Positions 15,704 through 24,340 of a stretch of 64,000 nucleotides of DNA are shown here, one piece after another. The position numbers were made by a program, and so were the translations under genes. The stretch's first letter is position 1. The number at the start of each line of letters is the position of its first letter. The notes beneath the pieces were generated by a model that worked only from the letters and a program-made list of their open reading frames with translations, was not told where the DNA came from and made no database searches. The DNA comes from Paenibacillus sp. FSL H8-0548 (GTDB lineage Bacteria; Bacillota; Bacilli; Paenibacillales; Paenibacillaceae): NCBI RefSeq assembly GCF_038630985.1, contig NZ_CP152049.1:6401501-6465500 (forward strand). The letters are read 5' to 3'.

Positions 15704-16708
15704 TTAAATACGCGGGGCTGAGCCCGTCGATTCTCGTATGACAAGGCTTGCGCTAAGCTTGATAGCTGAGTTTTCTCCTGCATTCAATTCACTTAAAATC
15801 AACTGCATCGCTTGTCTTCCCATTTCTTTCTTCGGAACCCTTAATGTAGTTAAGCCTGGCGTAATGTATTCAGCCAAGAAAATATCGTCACAACCGATCA
15901 CGGAAATGTCCCCCGGAATAGTAAGCTGTGCCTCCTTAATAGCCTTGAAAGCACCAAATGCCATAAGGTCATTCGTTGTTAATACAGCGGTTGGACGTAC
16001 ATTGCGAGAAAGCAGCCTATCCATCGCATTATAGCCAGCCTCACAAGTCGTATGATAAGGATATCTGCCATACACAACCAATTGCTCATCAAAATCAAGC
16101 CCCTGCTTAAGCAGTGCCTTCTGATAGATTTGAAGTCTTTGCTCACCTAAAGAATTAAAGTTCGCATTTTGACCGCTAAGGTAGCCTATTCTTCTATGTC
16201 CTAAGTCATAAAGATATCGGATCGCACTCTCAAGCGCAGAGGTATAGTCAAACCATATATGTGAGCCGAACGTATCCGAGCCATTGACAATGGCAACCCC
16301 TGTATCACAAAGCGTCCTGATCTGACTATCAGAAAAGGGAACATTAACCGTAACAAAAAATAAGCCATCGAGACTTCTTTGCAAAATGCTTCTGAATTGT
16401 TCCTCGCTATTTCCTTCAGAAAAAAAGAATGAGAGTAAATAGCCATTCTTATGAGCGACTTCTTCCATCCCATGGGCGATTTCTGCATAATACGGATTTG
16501 TAATGTCGTTAACTAGAATTCCTACATGTTTGGATTTCTTGGTTGCGAGACTCCTAGCAATGATGTTAGGCCTGTAGTTAAGAGCTTCAACTGCCTCTTG
16601 TACTCTTTGCATGAGCTGGGGACTTACATACTTAGAGTTGTTGAGCACATGTGAAACCGTTGCCGTAGAAACACCAGCTCTTTTAGCTACATCAGCTTTC
16701 GTGACCAT
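15704..16708 (-). CDS. LacI-family transcriptional regulator
   Basis: 334 residues from the ATG at 16708-16706, which has TGAGGTG nine bases upstream; a GTG four codons earlier overlaps that site. The N-terminal helix-turn-helix is typical (TKADVAKRAGVSTATVSHVL, then RPNIIARSLATKKS hinge), followed by a periplasmic-binding-protein-like domain (VGILVNDITNPYYAEIAHGM, HRRIGYLSG, VIGCDDIFLAEYITPGLTT). It lies upstream of, and in the same direction as, the DUF5722 gene. The shared 20-base site before both genes suggests it controls itself and that gene. The effector is unknown. Confidence 0.93.
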   Translation of the reverse strand: MVTKADVAKRAGVSTATVSHVLNNSKYVSPQLMQRVQEAVEALNYRPNIIARSLATKKSKHVGILVNDITNPYYAEIAHGMEEVAHKNGYLLSFFFSEGNSEEQFRSILQRSLDGLFFVTVNVPFSDSQIRTLCDTGVAIVNGSDTFGSHIWFDYTSALESAIRYLYDLGHRRIGYLSGQNANFNSLGEQRLQIYQKALLKQGLDFDEQLVVYGRYPYHTTCEAGYNAMDRLLSRNVRPTAVLTTNDLMAFGAFKAIKEAQLTIPGDISVIGCDDIFLAEYITPGLTTLRVPKKEMGRQAMQLILSELNAGENSAIKLSASLVIRESTGSAPRI

Positions 16709-16763
16709 AGATTGCTGCACCTCAGGGAGTTCGAAATAAGTGAATTTTTAAATCGCGGGTTTT

Positions 16764-16783
16764 AGTTACGCGGGTTTCTGATA
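16764..16783. promoter_or_regulatory. Operator-like site upstream of the LacI gene
   Basis: AGTTACGCGGGTTTCTGATA, 56 bases before the LacI start codon, matches 15560-15579 at 18 of 20 positions. A second GCGGGTTT word lies at 16754-16761. Suggests autoregulation. Confidence 0.5.
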
Positions 16784-16831
16784 AGGCTATTCTACATAAA
16801 TCAAATTGCATATGTCAAGTAGATTTCTGCA

Positions 16832-16861
16832 ACAAAAAATAAGGCTGCCCGCAGGCAGCCT
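16832..16861 (-). terminator. Rho-independent terminator after the TerC gene
   Basis: AGGCTGCC (16842-16849) pairs with GGCAGCCT (16854-16861) around a four-base loop. On the minus strand it is followed by TATTTTTTG. It lies 22 bases after the stop codon. Confidence 0.8.
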
Positions 16862-16883
16862 CAAATGGAATTATCATGATATT

Positions 16884-17672
16884 TTAAGCAGCATTTGACG
16901 CCTGCGATTCCTTCTCCTTGCCGCCTGACACGAACCAACCGATTACGGCGATAAGCACGAGCACTACGTAGAACGTCACTTTCCAGCCTGTTGATTCCGC
17001 AAAATCATGCGGGATTACGTGCAGCGCTGGATGCGCCAGCGTATGGACCGCCAGCTTGACGCCGACCCAGCCGACGATGAAGAAAGCGGCAACTTCCAGT
17101 GCAGGTCTGCTCTCCAGCAGCTTCACAAACATATTCGCTGCAAAACGCATGATGACCAGACCGATAAATCCACCTAGGAAAATAACGATAAAGTGACCGC
17201 CATCCATACCTCCAATTTTCGGCAATGTTGTTGCCGGCAAAGCGACAGCGAGCGCAACTGCTGCTAGAATAGAGTCGATTGCGAAAGCGATATCCGCTAT
17301 TTCAACCTTCAACACCGTCATCCAGAAACCGCTTTTCTTTGGTTCTTTGCCCGAACTCTTAGCTGCGGAATCTTCGCCCTTCTTGACGATCAGCTTACGG
17401 AATATGTGGTTGAGCGCAATGAACAGAAGATAGAGTGCTCCGATGGCTTGCACCTGCCAAACATCCACCAAAAACGAAATCGCGAACAGTGAGCCAAAAC
17501 GGAAAACAAACGCGCCTGCCAAGCCATAGAACAATGCCTTCTTACGCTCTACTGGAGGCAAATGCTTGACCATAATCGCCAGTACAAGCGCATTGTCGGC
17601 TGCAAGCAGTCCCTCCAGCGCAATCAATACGAGCAATACCCAGCCATACTCCATTAACAAACCAATATCCAT
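16884..17672 (-). CDS. TerC-family integral membrane protein, probable Mn(II) exporter
   Basis: 262 residues with about seven membrane segments. The two TerC signature segments are present: ALEGLLAADNALVLAIMV near the N-terminus and EIADIAFAIDSILAAVALAV in the middle, whose acidic residues probably bind metal. A hydrophilic Lys/Ser loop (KKGEDSAAKSSGKEPKK) separates the halves. The ATG follows TAGGAGG. The leader contains a yybP-ykoY-type riboswitch (17716-17856). YkoY of Bacillus, after which that riboswitch is named, belongs to the same family, so a role in manganese efflux under riboswitch control is well supported by family knowledge. Confidence 0.9.
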   Translation of the reverse strand: MDIGLLMEYGWVLLVLIALEGLLAADNALVLAIMVKHLPPVERKKALFYGLAGAFVFRFGSLFAISFLVDVWQVQAIGALYLLFIALNHIFRKLIVKKGEDSAAKSSGKEPKKSGFWMTVLKVEIADIAFAIDSILAAVALAVALPATTLPKIGGMDGGHFIVIFLGGFIGLVIMRFAANMFVKLLESRPALEVAAFFIVGWVGVKLAVHTLAHPALHVIPHDFAESTGWKVTFYVVLVLIAVIGWFVSGGKEKESQASNAA

Positions 17673-17715
17673 TTGACATCCTCCTAAAATATAATGATGG
17701 GCTTGTCAGCTAACT

Positions 17716-17856
17716 CCCAAACGCCAAGAGACCTTTGCCTCGTTAGGCAAAGGTCTCGCTAACAATGCCATTATCGGCAATGCCCATAAAGCCGGAGAAC
17801 TTTCGTTCTCGGAATGACGACTTTTATGTGACAGCTACTCCCCATTTGCGTTTGGG
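17716..17856 (-). ncRNA. yybP-ykoY (manganese) riboswitch
   Basis: Read on the minus strand, CCCAAACGC (17856-17848) opens the element and pairs with GCGTTTGGG (17724-17716) to close it. Just inside are the diagnostic GGGGAGTAGC and, after a hairpin (GAGAACGAAAGTTCTC) and GGCATTGCC, the GAGACCTTTGCC element in a hairpin with GGCAAAGGTCTC. These are the family's conserved elements. It lies 43 bases before the TerC start. The hairpin GAGACCTTTGCC/GGCAAAGGTCTC and the proximal TTTGGGAGTTAGCTGACAAG may form the expression switch; no clear terminator T-run is seen, so control of translation is possible. Confidence 0.88.
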
Positions 17857-17989
17857 TTAATTAACTATTCAATTGCGGCGCTTCATGCGCCTAATAAAAG
17901 ATGATACGGGTCGTGGACAACTTTGGTTTCATTTTTTATGGACTTACCGATAGTTTTTACTTAATGTGCTTTATTATTCATTCTCATAA

Positions 17990-18038
17990 GAAAAAAAACC
18001 GATCGATAACAGGATTGTATCCTGTATTTCGTTCGGCT
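17990..18038 (-). terminator. Rho-independent terminator after kdgF
   Basis: ACAGGAT/ATCCTGT (18009-18015, 18019-18025) forms the stem tip. Flanking CCGA and CGG extend it imperfectly, and the minus strand continues with eight T. It ends the long transcription unit that comes down from about 29.5 kb. Confidence 0.7.
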
Positions 18039-18048
18039 TAGCGCGATA

Positions 18049-18363
18049 CTATTTGATTAAGTCCTGCCTTAGCGGAGTAAAGGTATCCAGCAGCTTGCTC
18101 TTCCGAAGAGCACGGCAGCCATGCTCAGCAAGACTCGGTATATAAATCGTTTCTCCCGCTGAAACCACGATTTTCTCACCATTTACTGAGAATTCCAGCT
18201 TGCCCTCCAGACAATAAGAAAACTGTTCGTGCACATGGCTATGCAAATAGCCTTCCGCCCCCTCCTCAAAATGCACCTCCATCATCATGATCGTCTGGCC
18301 TGGCGTGAAAATTTTTCGTTTGACTCCCGGCTCGGCATTTTCCCATACGTTTAATCTGCTCAT
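18049..18363 (-). CDS. kdgF: KdgF-type cupin, unsaturated-uronate ring-opening protein
   Basis: 104 residues, a single-domain cupin of the length usual for KdgF. GVKRKIFTPGQTIMMMEVHF, then HSHVHEQFSYCLEGKLEF and SAGETIYIPSLAEHG, carries the metal ligands His41, His43, Gln47 and His81. KdgF converts 4,5-unsaturated uronates released by polysaccharide lyases into linear ketouronates. The gene is 68 bases after the 802-residue gene and follows a heparinase II/III-like lyase in the same direction, which fits that role. The ATG has GGAGAGGAG upstream. Other small cupins are possible, but motif spacing and context favour KdgF. Confidence 0.82.
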   Translation of the reverse strand: MSRLNVWENAEPGVKRKIFTPGQTIMMMEVHFEEGAEGYLHSHVHEQFSYCLEGKLEFSVNGEKIVVSAGETIYIPSLAEHGCRALRKSKLLDTFTPLRQDLIK

Positions 18364-18431
18364 TGCGGTATTCTCCTCTCCTTTACTTTTCTCTTTTATT
18401 CAACCATCATTTATGTTTAATTTCAGTAAGG

Positions 18432-20831
18432 CTAGACATATTGCGTTTGGTTCTCGCAACGATCAAAGATCAATTCATAACCGCTCGAAGTAGAAAGCTT
18501 CAGCTCGGGCAGATCAAATACAGGAAACAGCTGCTTGCAATAGTAAATAAAATCGTTCAGGCTTCCAAATTCCTCTCTAGAGCCGACTTGGCATAAATAG
18601 GCCGTTTGGTTGCCATATACCCGGTATTCGCACTCAAACAGACGATCGTTATGAGGCACCATCTCATCGCTGCTCCATATAGCTACGTATCCTCCATCCT
18701 TTTGACCGAACAACCATGACCCTTCCTGTGAAACCACATCGAATTTGCAGGTTGGAAAAAATAAATGGGTAAAAGCAATCGGATGGTCTTCACCAATGTC
18801 ATATATGGCCCCGAGCAGATTGCCCTGCTGTTTAATAGCTGGCAAAATCCCATTGCCATACCAATATCCCGGCCGCATGCCCCCATCATCCGTCATCTCA
18901 CCAGGATGGTTAGTGAACACAACTGTATCATTATCAAGCGCTGCATACCACAAATGCTGCTGATAGCCATAAACCCCCGGTTCAAAGCGAGAGGTGCCGT
19001 GGAATCGCTCGTTAAAGGACTTGATATAGTCATTGGATTCAATGTCGGCAGAATCGTCAAAGCTAATATTTTCCCAGTAAACAGGGTGCTCATCCAGCCT
19101 CGGCGACTGTACGGAGGTGAGCATGTAATCCTTCTGTTTTTTGAGCTTTACCCAAGCATTTCCGGTCTGATATTCCATCTCCAATGGCTCGTTCATCAAA
19201 TCCACCAATGAATAAGGCAGCTGGTACTTGCTGTTCATTAGAAAAACCATCCATTCGCTATTGCCCATCGGAGCCTGTATATTCAGCAGACTGATCAAGG
19301 ACTGAGCAGATTGAGTAAACGGAAGAATAACTGAACGGTAAATCCTCGCCTGCGGGGCAATGATGGAGCCGCGGAATGTATGGCAAGCGAACGATCGCAG
19401 CATCGAATCAATCAACCGTGCAGCCCTGCCGGATTCCTCCTCTTCCATGTAATCAACCACATTCAATAAAGCCCCCAACGTCACACACATATAATCGGCG
19501 CTCAGAAACTCCTCAAAGCCGTATTCTTCAATATCCCCCAGCCATTGCTGAATCCTGTCCTTTGCAACCAAGCTAGCTTCTTCGCCAGTACGTCCTGACC
19601 TTGGAAAAATCTGATTTGGATATTGTTTGCCTGCCATATATGCGCATATGTAGAACATCAGCGCGTGATTTTCACTCCAAAAGCACATCCCGTCAGAACC
19701 ACTTTCCGTCATCCAGTACCGATAGTTCAGTATAGCTTGCTCTGCTCGATAGGCCAAAGGAGCCGGCAAGGAGTGGAACTGCATCAGACGGAGCAGACCG
19801 GCCAGAAAAAAGTCCGAACAGTCTTCTCTTCTCTCAATCTGTTCAATGGCCTGACTAATATGTTCTTCATCATGTAGGCCGATCTTGTCCAGCTGCCAGC
19901 GTGCCAGCACATGGAACAAACCAAAGCGCAGCGGCTGGAACGTCAGGCCTGCACCCACAGCGGCGAGCTCATTAAACATGGTCTTTCTTATTTCATCGAG
20001 AGTGGCGACGTTACGATAAACAGGCTTGTTATTTTGCAGCAATTCAATCTTGCGAACCAACCTTTTATGCTGAATTTCTCCATAAACAACAGCCATGAGC
20101 TCTTCTTCCTTCACTTCCACAAAGCGTTTGTCGCTTACGTCAGCGCACTGCTTCTCGTTACTCTCATCACCATAAGTCAGGTAGACACGGCAAGGAGGAT
20201 TCTCCGGAAGGATCATACGATTTCCGATCATTTTAATCCCGGATAACCACTGATCTAGCGCGAGAAACGGCTTTGCGTGCTCGGCGTCCGGAAGCTCCGT
20301 TTCAATGTCTTCCCACTTCTCCAATAGTTGAATGCCGAATATATTTCTGGTGTCCCGGACTGCCAAGTTCTGCATACGAATGTACAAAGCATTGTAGCCT
20401 TTTTTGAGAACCAGCTTAATTTCCTTCTTCATAATCGGCTTGTACACCGGCTCCTCAACCGAACAAACCTTTTGATCGTCCAGCCAGACATCCACAGCAG
20501 TGTAGGTCCAAAGAACGGCCTGTACCTCGATATCTTCTTTCACCACAAGACCAGTTGCTGCTAACAGCTCCACTTTTTTCGGTGTCACCGAAAACTGACT
20601 AATATTCACGAAGCCGCTGCGCGGATAATAATACTCCCATGGAATTCCTAGCTCGCTCCGATCACCTATTCGGATCGGACCAGAAGGTGCCTGCTTATTC
20701 CGCTCGGCAACGATTGATCTCATATATTGCTCATAACGAATCTGGTTTTTGTCGGAACGATTGGCGATAAAATCAGTCAATTGCGGTCCTGAGATCAGAT
20801 AATGAGAAATAAATCCGTTGAAGCCCTCCAC
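18432..20831 (-). CDS. Uncharacterised large protein of the uronate-glycan locus, probable all-alpha toroid plus beta-sandwich
   Basis: About 799 residues, no signal peptide, family not recognised. The first ~180 residues look like a beta-sandwich sugar-binding module (VDVWLDDQKVCS, KLVLKKGYNALYIRMQNL), the middle is mainly helical with aromatic-rich turns (GMCFWSENHALMFYICAYMAG), as in (alpha/alpha) toroid lyases and hydrolases, and the end is beta-rich. FWSENH is reminiscent of toroid active sites. It sits between the heparinase-like lyase (22 bases away) and kdgF, suggesting action on the same uronate glycan. The second GTG (20831-20829) is preferred because GGAGGTGG precedes it at good spacing; a GTG three codons earlier is in frame. 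Confidence 0.6.
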   Translation of the reverse strand: MEGFNGFISHYLISGPQLTDFIANRSDKNQIRYEQYMRSIVAERNKQAPSGPIRIGDRSELGIPWEYYYPRSGFVNISQFSVTPKKVELLAATGLVVKEDIEVQAVLWTYTAVDVWLDDQKVCSVEEPVYKPIMKKEIKLVLKKGYNALYIRMQNLAVRDTRNIFGIQLLEKWEDIETELPDAEHAKPFLALDQWLSGIKMIGNRMILPENPPCRVYLTYGDESNEKQCADVSDKRFVEVKEEELMAVVYGEIQHKRLVRKIELLQNNKPVYRNVATLDEIRKTMFNELAAVGAGLTFQPLRFGLFHVLARWQLDKIGLHDEEHISQAIEQIERREDCSDFFLAGLLRLMQFHSLPAPLAYRAEQAILNYRYWMTESGSDGMCFWSENHALMFYICAYMAGKQYPNQIFPRSGRTGEEASLVAKDRIQQWLGDIEEYGFEEFLSADYMCVTLGALLNVVDYMEEEESGRAARLIDSMLRSFACHTFRGSIIAPQARIYRSVILPFTQSAQSLISLLNIQAPMGNSEWMVFLMNSKYQLPYSLVDLMNEPLEMEYQTGNAWVKLKKQKDYMLTSVQSPRLDEHPVYWENISFDDSADIESNDYIKSFNERFHGTSRFEPGVYGYQQHLWYAALDNDTVVFTNHPGEMTDDGGMRPGYWYGNGILPAIKQQGNLLGAIYDIGEDHPIAFTHLFFPTCKFDVVSQEGSWLFGQKDGGYVAIWSSDEMVPHNDRLFECEYRVYGNQTAYLCQVGSREEFGSLNDFIYYCKQLFPVFDLPELKLSTSSGYELIFDRCENQTQYV

Positions 20832-20852
20832 ATCCGCCACCTCCGTTTTTGG

Positions 20853-22730
20853 TTATACTGGCATATGAAAATCAATTACTTCTTCCGATCGTGTCAAGCT
20901 TAGAACGGGCATGCTGCCTGTACCGCTACCGACACTCCACTCCCCAGGCATTAATTCATCGCTTCCGCGGCATGGCTTCAGCACAGTAATAAACCAAGCG
21001 CCTTTCCTCGACGTCAACAGATTCTGAATCACCTTCAGAGGCTGCATCGTCATCGGATGAACGGATTCCCAGCTGTCCTCCACATTCAGCTCCATCGTTT
21101 CCGGACCAAAGATCAGCATTTCGCACCCGAGCGGTGATGTTCCATCTGCTAGGCCGCTGCCTTTGGCAAAATATTGAGCGCTCTCATCCGTTTGCAGCTT
21201 CTCCACTTGCCACTCCAATAGCCTGGTATGCAGCCGATGCTGGAAGGTATGTTCTCCTTCTCCCGTCAGGCGGTCATAGATCACCCATTCTCCGCTGTTC
21301 AAAAACCATACCGCGCGCCTATGCCTAATGCCGCGCTCCGCGTAGCCATCATGCTCCGCGCAAATCATTTGCCTCTCCGGCTCCCAAGCTAGGAAGGAAA
21401 CCTCTGCTTCAGGCACTCCCCACCTTTGCGTTCGCAAGTAAGGCGTTTGGTCCTGCCCATCTACAAGTACAGTGTTATGGGCAGATGTGCTTTTAAAATA
21501 GCGGCGCCAAGGTGTTTCCATATACGTGTACGTTCCAGGATCAACAAACAAGGCTTCGCCAAATGCGCACCATTCAAAGGAAAGCGCATCTGCATGACCA
21601 TGCGGTCCGCCTAATGCGGCAGCATCAAAAATCAGCTTCTGTTCTTCATTGCCCAGACCATAATACCCAGCTTCCGGAAAAGCAAAAGGAAGATTTCTAT
21701 TATTTAGGATTTCTGGTGGCTCGTTTTGTACAGCCTTCTCAAGCAGTCCGTCAATCCTCTCAGGGCCTACCGTCCAAAATTGCTCATGCAGCTGCTCGGC
21801 AAGCACCCAGCCCGGATCATCATAATAAAGAGCGGCCGCATTAAGATCGGGCGGCTGGCTCGCATAGGAATCCGCGAACGGTGCCATCGTGCCGTCTTGT
21901 CTCGTCATGCAGCTCGCAAATTTCATCATTCCTGCCAATATACGTTCATATTCAGCCGAGAACGAGAGCCCACGCTTTTTTAGCATAACTGCACAATCGA
22001 CAAATAACTCAAGCGACACCATATGATAGTGTGGGGTAAGCTCCGAATGGACCCCATCAGGTAGAACCTGTACGCGTATGCAATCCTCTAGCCTCTCGAT
22101 CGCTTTGGCACGAAGGCTCTCACTTTCCTCCCAAGACACGAAAGTTAACCCGGCGCTGAGCAAACCGATCATATGCATAATCGAATGATTGATTTCTATA
22201 CTGGCCGTATAGGTAGTAAGGAACCAAGCATGCTCCTTCACCGACTCATAAAACTGCTGCTCCCGATCACCGCTCCAGCTATCTGATCCCTGGAAAAAAT
22301 GATAGGCATATACCCATTGACGGAGCCTTAGTCCCGTCTCCAGCAGCCGCCAAGGACCAGGTCTCTGAAAGTACGTCAGCTCCTCCTCCGGCAAATTGCG
22401 CGGACATGGCTGGGTATCTATCCATCCCGTGATATGCTCTAAAGCTTTGGCTGCATATTTCTCATCGCCGGTACAGGCATAGGCAATACCCAAACAACGC
22501 AGATGCTTGAACCGATTGATTCCCCACGTAAATTCCTTGTCTCCTGTCGGATTATAAAGCCAGTTCACAGGATCACCTAAGTCGATTTCGCTGTTTTTCC
22601 AAACCAAACGGTTGCCTTCGCACCAACGGTCTGCATCAGCAATCGCTTCCAACGCTTTATTGGGAAAAAGCCGCTTAAACTGCTCTCCCCACTCGCTCCT
22701 TTGCTCAGCATGAAAGAATAAATGGTCCAT
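20853..22730 (-). CDS. Heparinase II/III-family polysaccharide lyase-like protein
   Basis: 625 residues without a signal peptide. The N-terminal (alpha/alpha) toroid includes NHS (181-183) and HSELTPHYH (228-236), hallmarks of the family; the C-terminal beta-sandwich begins near the conserved GGPHGHADALSFE (374-386) and continues with YFKSTSAHNTVLVDG. Family members cleave uronic-acid-containing glycosaminoglycans, alginate or bacterial polysaccharides by beta-elimination, giving unsaturated uronates. Being cytoplasmic, this one probably acts on imported oligosaccharides delivered by the adjacent ABC system. The downstream KdgF gene would take the product. A terminator-like hairpin separates it from the binding-protein gene before it. 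Confidence 0.85.
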   Translation of the reverse strand: MDHLFFHAEQRSEWGEQFKRLFPNKALEAIADADRWCEGNRLVWKNSEIDLGDPVNWLYNPTGDKEFTWGINRFKHLRCLGIAYACTGDEKYAAKALEHITGWIDTQPCPRNLPEEELTYFQRPGPWRLLETGLRLRQWVYAYHFFQGSDSWSGDREQQFYESVKEHAWFLTTYTASIEINHSIMHMIGLLSAGLTFVSWEESESLRAKAIERLEDCIRVQVLPDGVHSELTPHYHMVSLELFVDCAVMLKKRGLSFSAEYERILAGMMKFASCMTRQDGTMAPFADSYASQPPDLNAAALYYDDPGWVLAEQLHEQFWTVGPERIDGLLEKAVQNEPPEILNNRNLPFAFPEAGYYGLGNEEQKLIFDAAALGGPHGHADALSFEWCAFGEALFVDPGTYTYMETPWRRYFKSTSAHNTVLVDGQDQTPYLRTQRWGVPEAEVSFLAWEPERQMICAEHDGYAERGIRHRRAVWFLNSGEWVIYDRLTGEGEHTFQHRLHTRLLEWQVEKLQTDESAQYFAKGSGLADGTSPLGCEMLIFGPETMELNVEDSWESVHPMTMQPLKVIQNLLTSRKGAWFITVLKPCRGSDELMPGEWSVGSGTGSMPVLSLTRSEEVIDFHMPV

Positions 22731-22751
22731 CCTAGCTCATCCTCCTCAGCT

Positions 22752-22784
22752 TATAAAACAGAGACTGCCTGGGCAGGCAGTCTC
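22752..22784 (-). terminator. Intra-operon terminator or stabilising hairpin after the solute-binding protein
   Basis: GAGACTGCCT (22761-22770) and AGGCAGTCTC (22775-22784) form a 10-bp perfect stem with a four-base loop, followed on the minus strand by TGTTTTATAAG. Its place directly after a binding-protein gene suggests partial termination or 3' protection, keeping the binding protein more abundant than the lyase. Confidence 0.65.
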
Positions 22785-22798
22785 CTTCAGTTAAATAC

Positions 22799-24205
22799 CT
22801 ATTCGCCTAGGGAGCCCTGAAGGCTCTTGGCACTGAATGAGGGATTCGCCTGTACATTCGTGAGTCCTTCTTTACGAGCTGCTTCGAGCGCCTTGCCATA
22901 TCTGGCGTTCAAATCCTCAATCGCAGTGCCAAGCTCCTGATTGCCCGTCAAAATATACTCGATAAAGACATCGGTGAATTTCTTGCCTTCCAGCTTCGTT
23001 TCAGTGATCGAAATTGGCGTTGCCGGATAAATACCATCATATTCAGTTGGAAGGAAACCTTCTATCCCTGCCAGCTCAGGCTTGCCTGCCACCTCATTGA
23101 CATAAGGCAGAACCGAGAGGCCAAGACCCTTCTCTTGATATTCCGAACGAAGCTCGACGGTATACAAATATTCTAGAAACTTCACAGCTGCTTCTTGCTT
23201 GGTCGATTTGGTGCTAATTCCGATATAGCCGCCTGCATTGACCCAGGTAACGCCGTTAATTTGACCATCCTTTGTAGGCACAAGCGTTGATGCCCAACGA
23301 ATTGTCGTCGGAAACTGTGAAGTATACACCGCTGGCTCGCTGGAATGATTCACATACATCCCAATTTTCCCCTGTGCAAATTGTGCGCGCAGTGGATCAA
23401 TATCAAGCGATTCCGCACCAGGAATCATACTGCCGTCAATTTTGATTTGGCGCAGCGCCTCCGTAATGTCGCTAAACATGCCAAAGTCGAATTGCCCTGT
23501 TTGAAAGTTAAAGCCCTCATGGCTGGACTCTGAACCTAATGAGCCGGATGCAAAGCCTGGACGGGTAAATCCGGAACCACTTTTAAAATTACTTGCAAAG
23601 CCATACACGCCTTCCGATTTGCCCATTTCCGATATTTTCTTGGCTATCGCGACCATTTCATCAAGCGTCTTCGGGGGCTCTGTGTAGCCTGCCTTCTCAA
23701 ATAAATCCACATTATAAAGCAAACGCCAAAATTGGCCGGTATTCGGAAGCGTGTAGACATGGCCATCCTTGGTGTAAATGTCATCTACCAGCAGTCCGTC
23801 AAATTTAGCAAGAAACTCATCACTAAGCAGCGTGTCAAGCTGGGCATAGTAGCCTTTGTTCACATACGTTTGAAAGTCACCGCTTCGAAAAATGTCAGGT
23901 GCCTGATTACTTGCAAAAGCAACTTCTACCGCTTGATTATAATTATCCGCCATGACTTTCATTTCCACTTCAATATTATCCGTGTTTGTCGCGTTATAGG
24001 TATCTACCTGCTGCTGCATATAATCCATATCATGGCGGTCTATCGTCCAATATGCAATTTTCGTCTTGGCAGTTTCGCCGCTGCCTTCGGCAGCTTCCGA
24101 ATTTTTGTTCGCCCCATTATTCGTCGAGCATGCTGCCAGCATAAAAGCCATAACTAGCAAGTAACAGACCGAAAGTGTACTCTTTTTTACTGAACTTTTC
24201 TTCAT
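22799..24205 (-). CDS. Sugar ABC transporter solute-binding lipoprotein (uronate-glycan locus)
   Basis: 468 residues from the ATG at 24205-24203, which follows AGGGGAGGT. The lipoprotein signal ends in AFMLAAC (Cys26), then an Asn/Ser/Glu linker and a family 1 binding-protein fold (KIAYWTIDRHDMDYMQQQVD, SNQAPDIFRSGDFQTYVNKG, LYNVDLFEKAGYTEPPKTLDEM). It captures an oligosaccharide outside the membrane for the permease pair at 27771-29510. Order of transcription: permeases, kinase, regulator, this gene, lyase. A long hairpin at 22752-22784 follows it. Confidence 0.92.
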   Translation of the reverse strand: MKKSSVKKSTLSVCYLLVMAFMLAACSTNNGANKNSEAAEGSGETAKTKIAYWTIDRHDMDYMQQQVDTYNATNTDNIEVEMKVMADNYNQAVEVAFASNQAPDIFRSGDFQTYVNKGYYAQLDTLLSDEFLAKFDGLLVDDIYTKDGHVYTLPNTGQFWRLLYNVDLFEKAGYTEPPKTLDEMVAIAKKISEMGKSEGVYGFASNFKSGSGFTRPGFASGSLGSESSHEGFNFQTGQFDFGMFSDITEALRQIKIDGSMIPGAESLDIDPLRAQFAQGKIGMYVNHSSEPAVYTSQFPTTIRWASTLVPTKDGQINGVTWVNAGGYIGISTKSTKQEAAVKFLEYLYTVELRSEYQEKGLGLSVLPYVNEVAGKPELAGIEGFLPTEYDGIYPATPISITETKLEGKKFTDVFIEYILTGNQELGTAIEDLNARYGKALEAARKEGLTNVQANPSFSAKSLQGSLGE

Positions 24206-24340
24206 CTGTCTTACCTCCCCTTTGTTTGGCAAACAGTGTTCCTTCCGCACTAACTCGTCCGGTTCACCTTGCTGCCCTCATTGTAGCACCTAAGCGCTTC
24301 TTGCCATGAAGGACAAAAACACAATCCTAGGAGGGGAAAA

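Noticed and set aside
24291..24299. TAAGCGCTT as a cre site upstream of the binding protein at 22799-24205
   Set aside because: Only the central core fits; the flanks deviate from the cre consensus at five or more positions.
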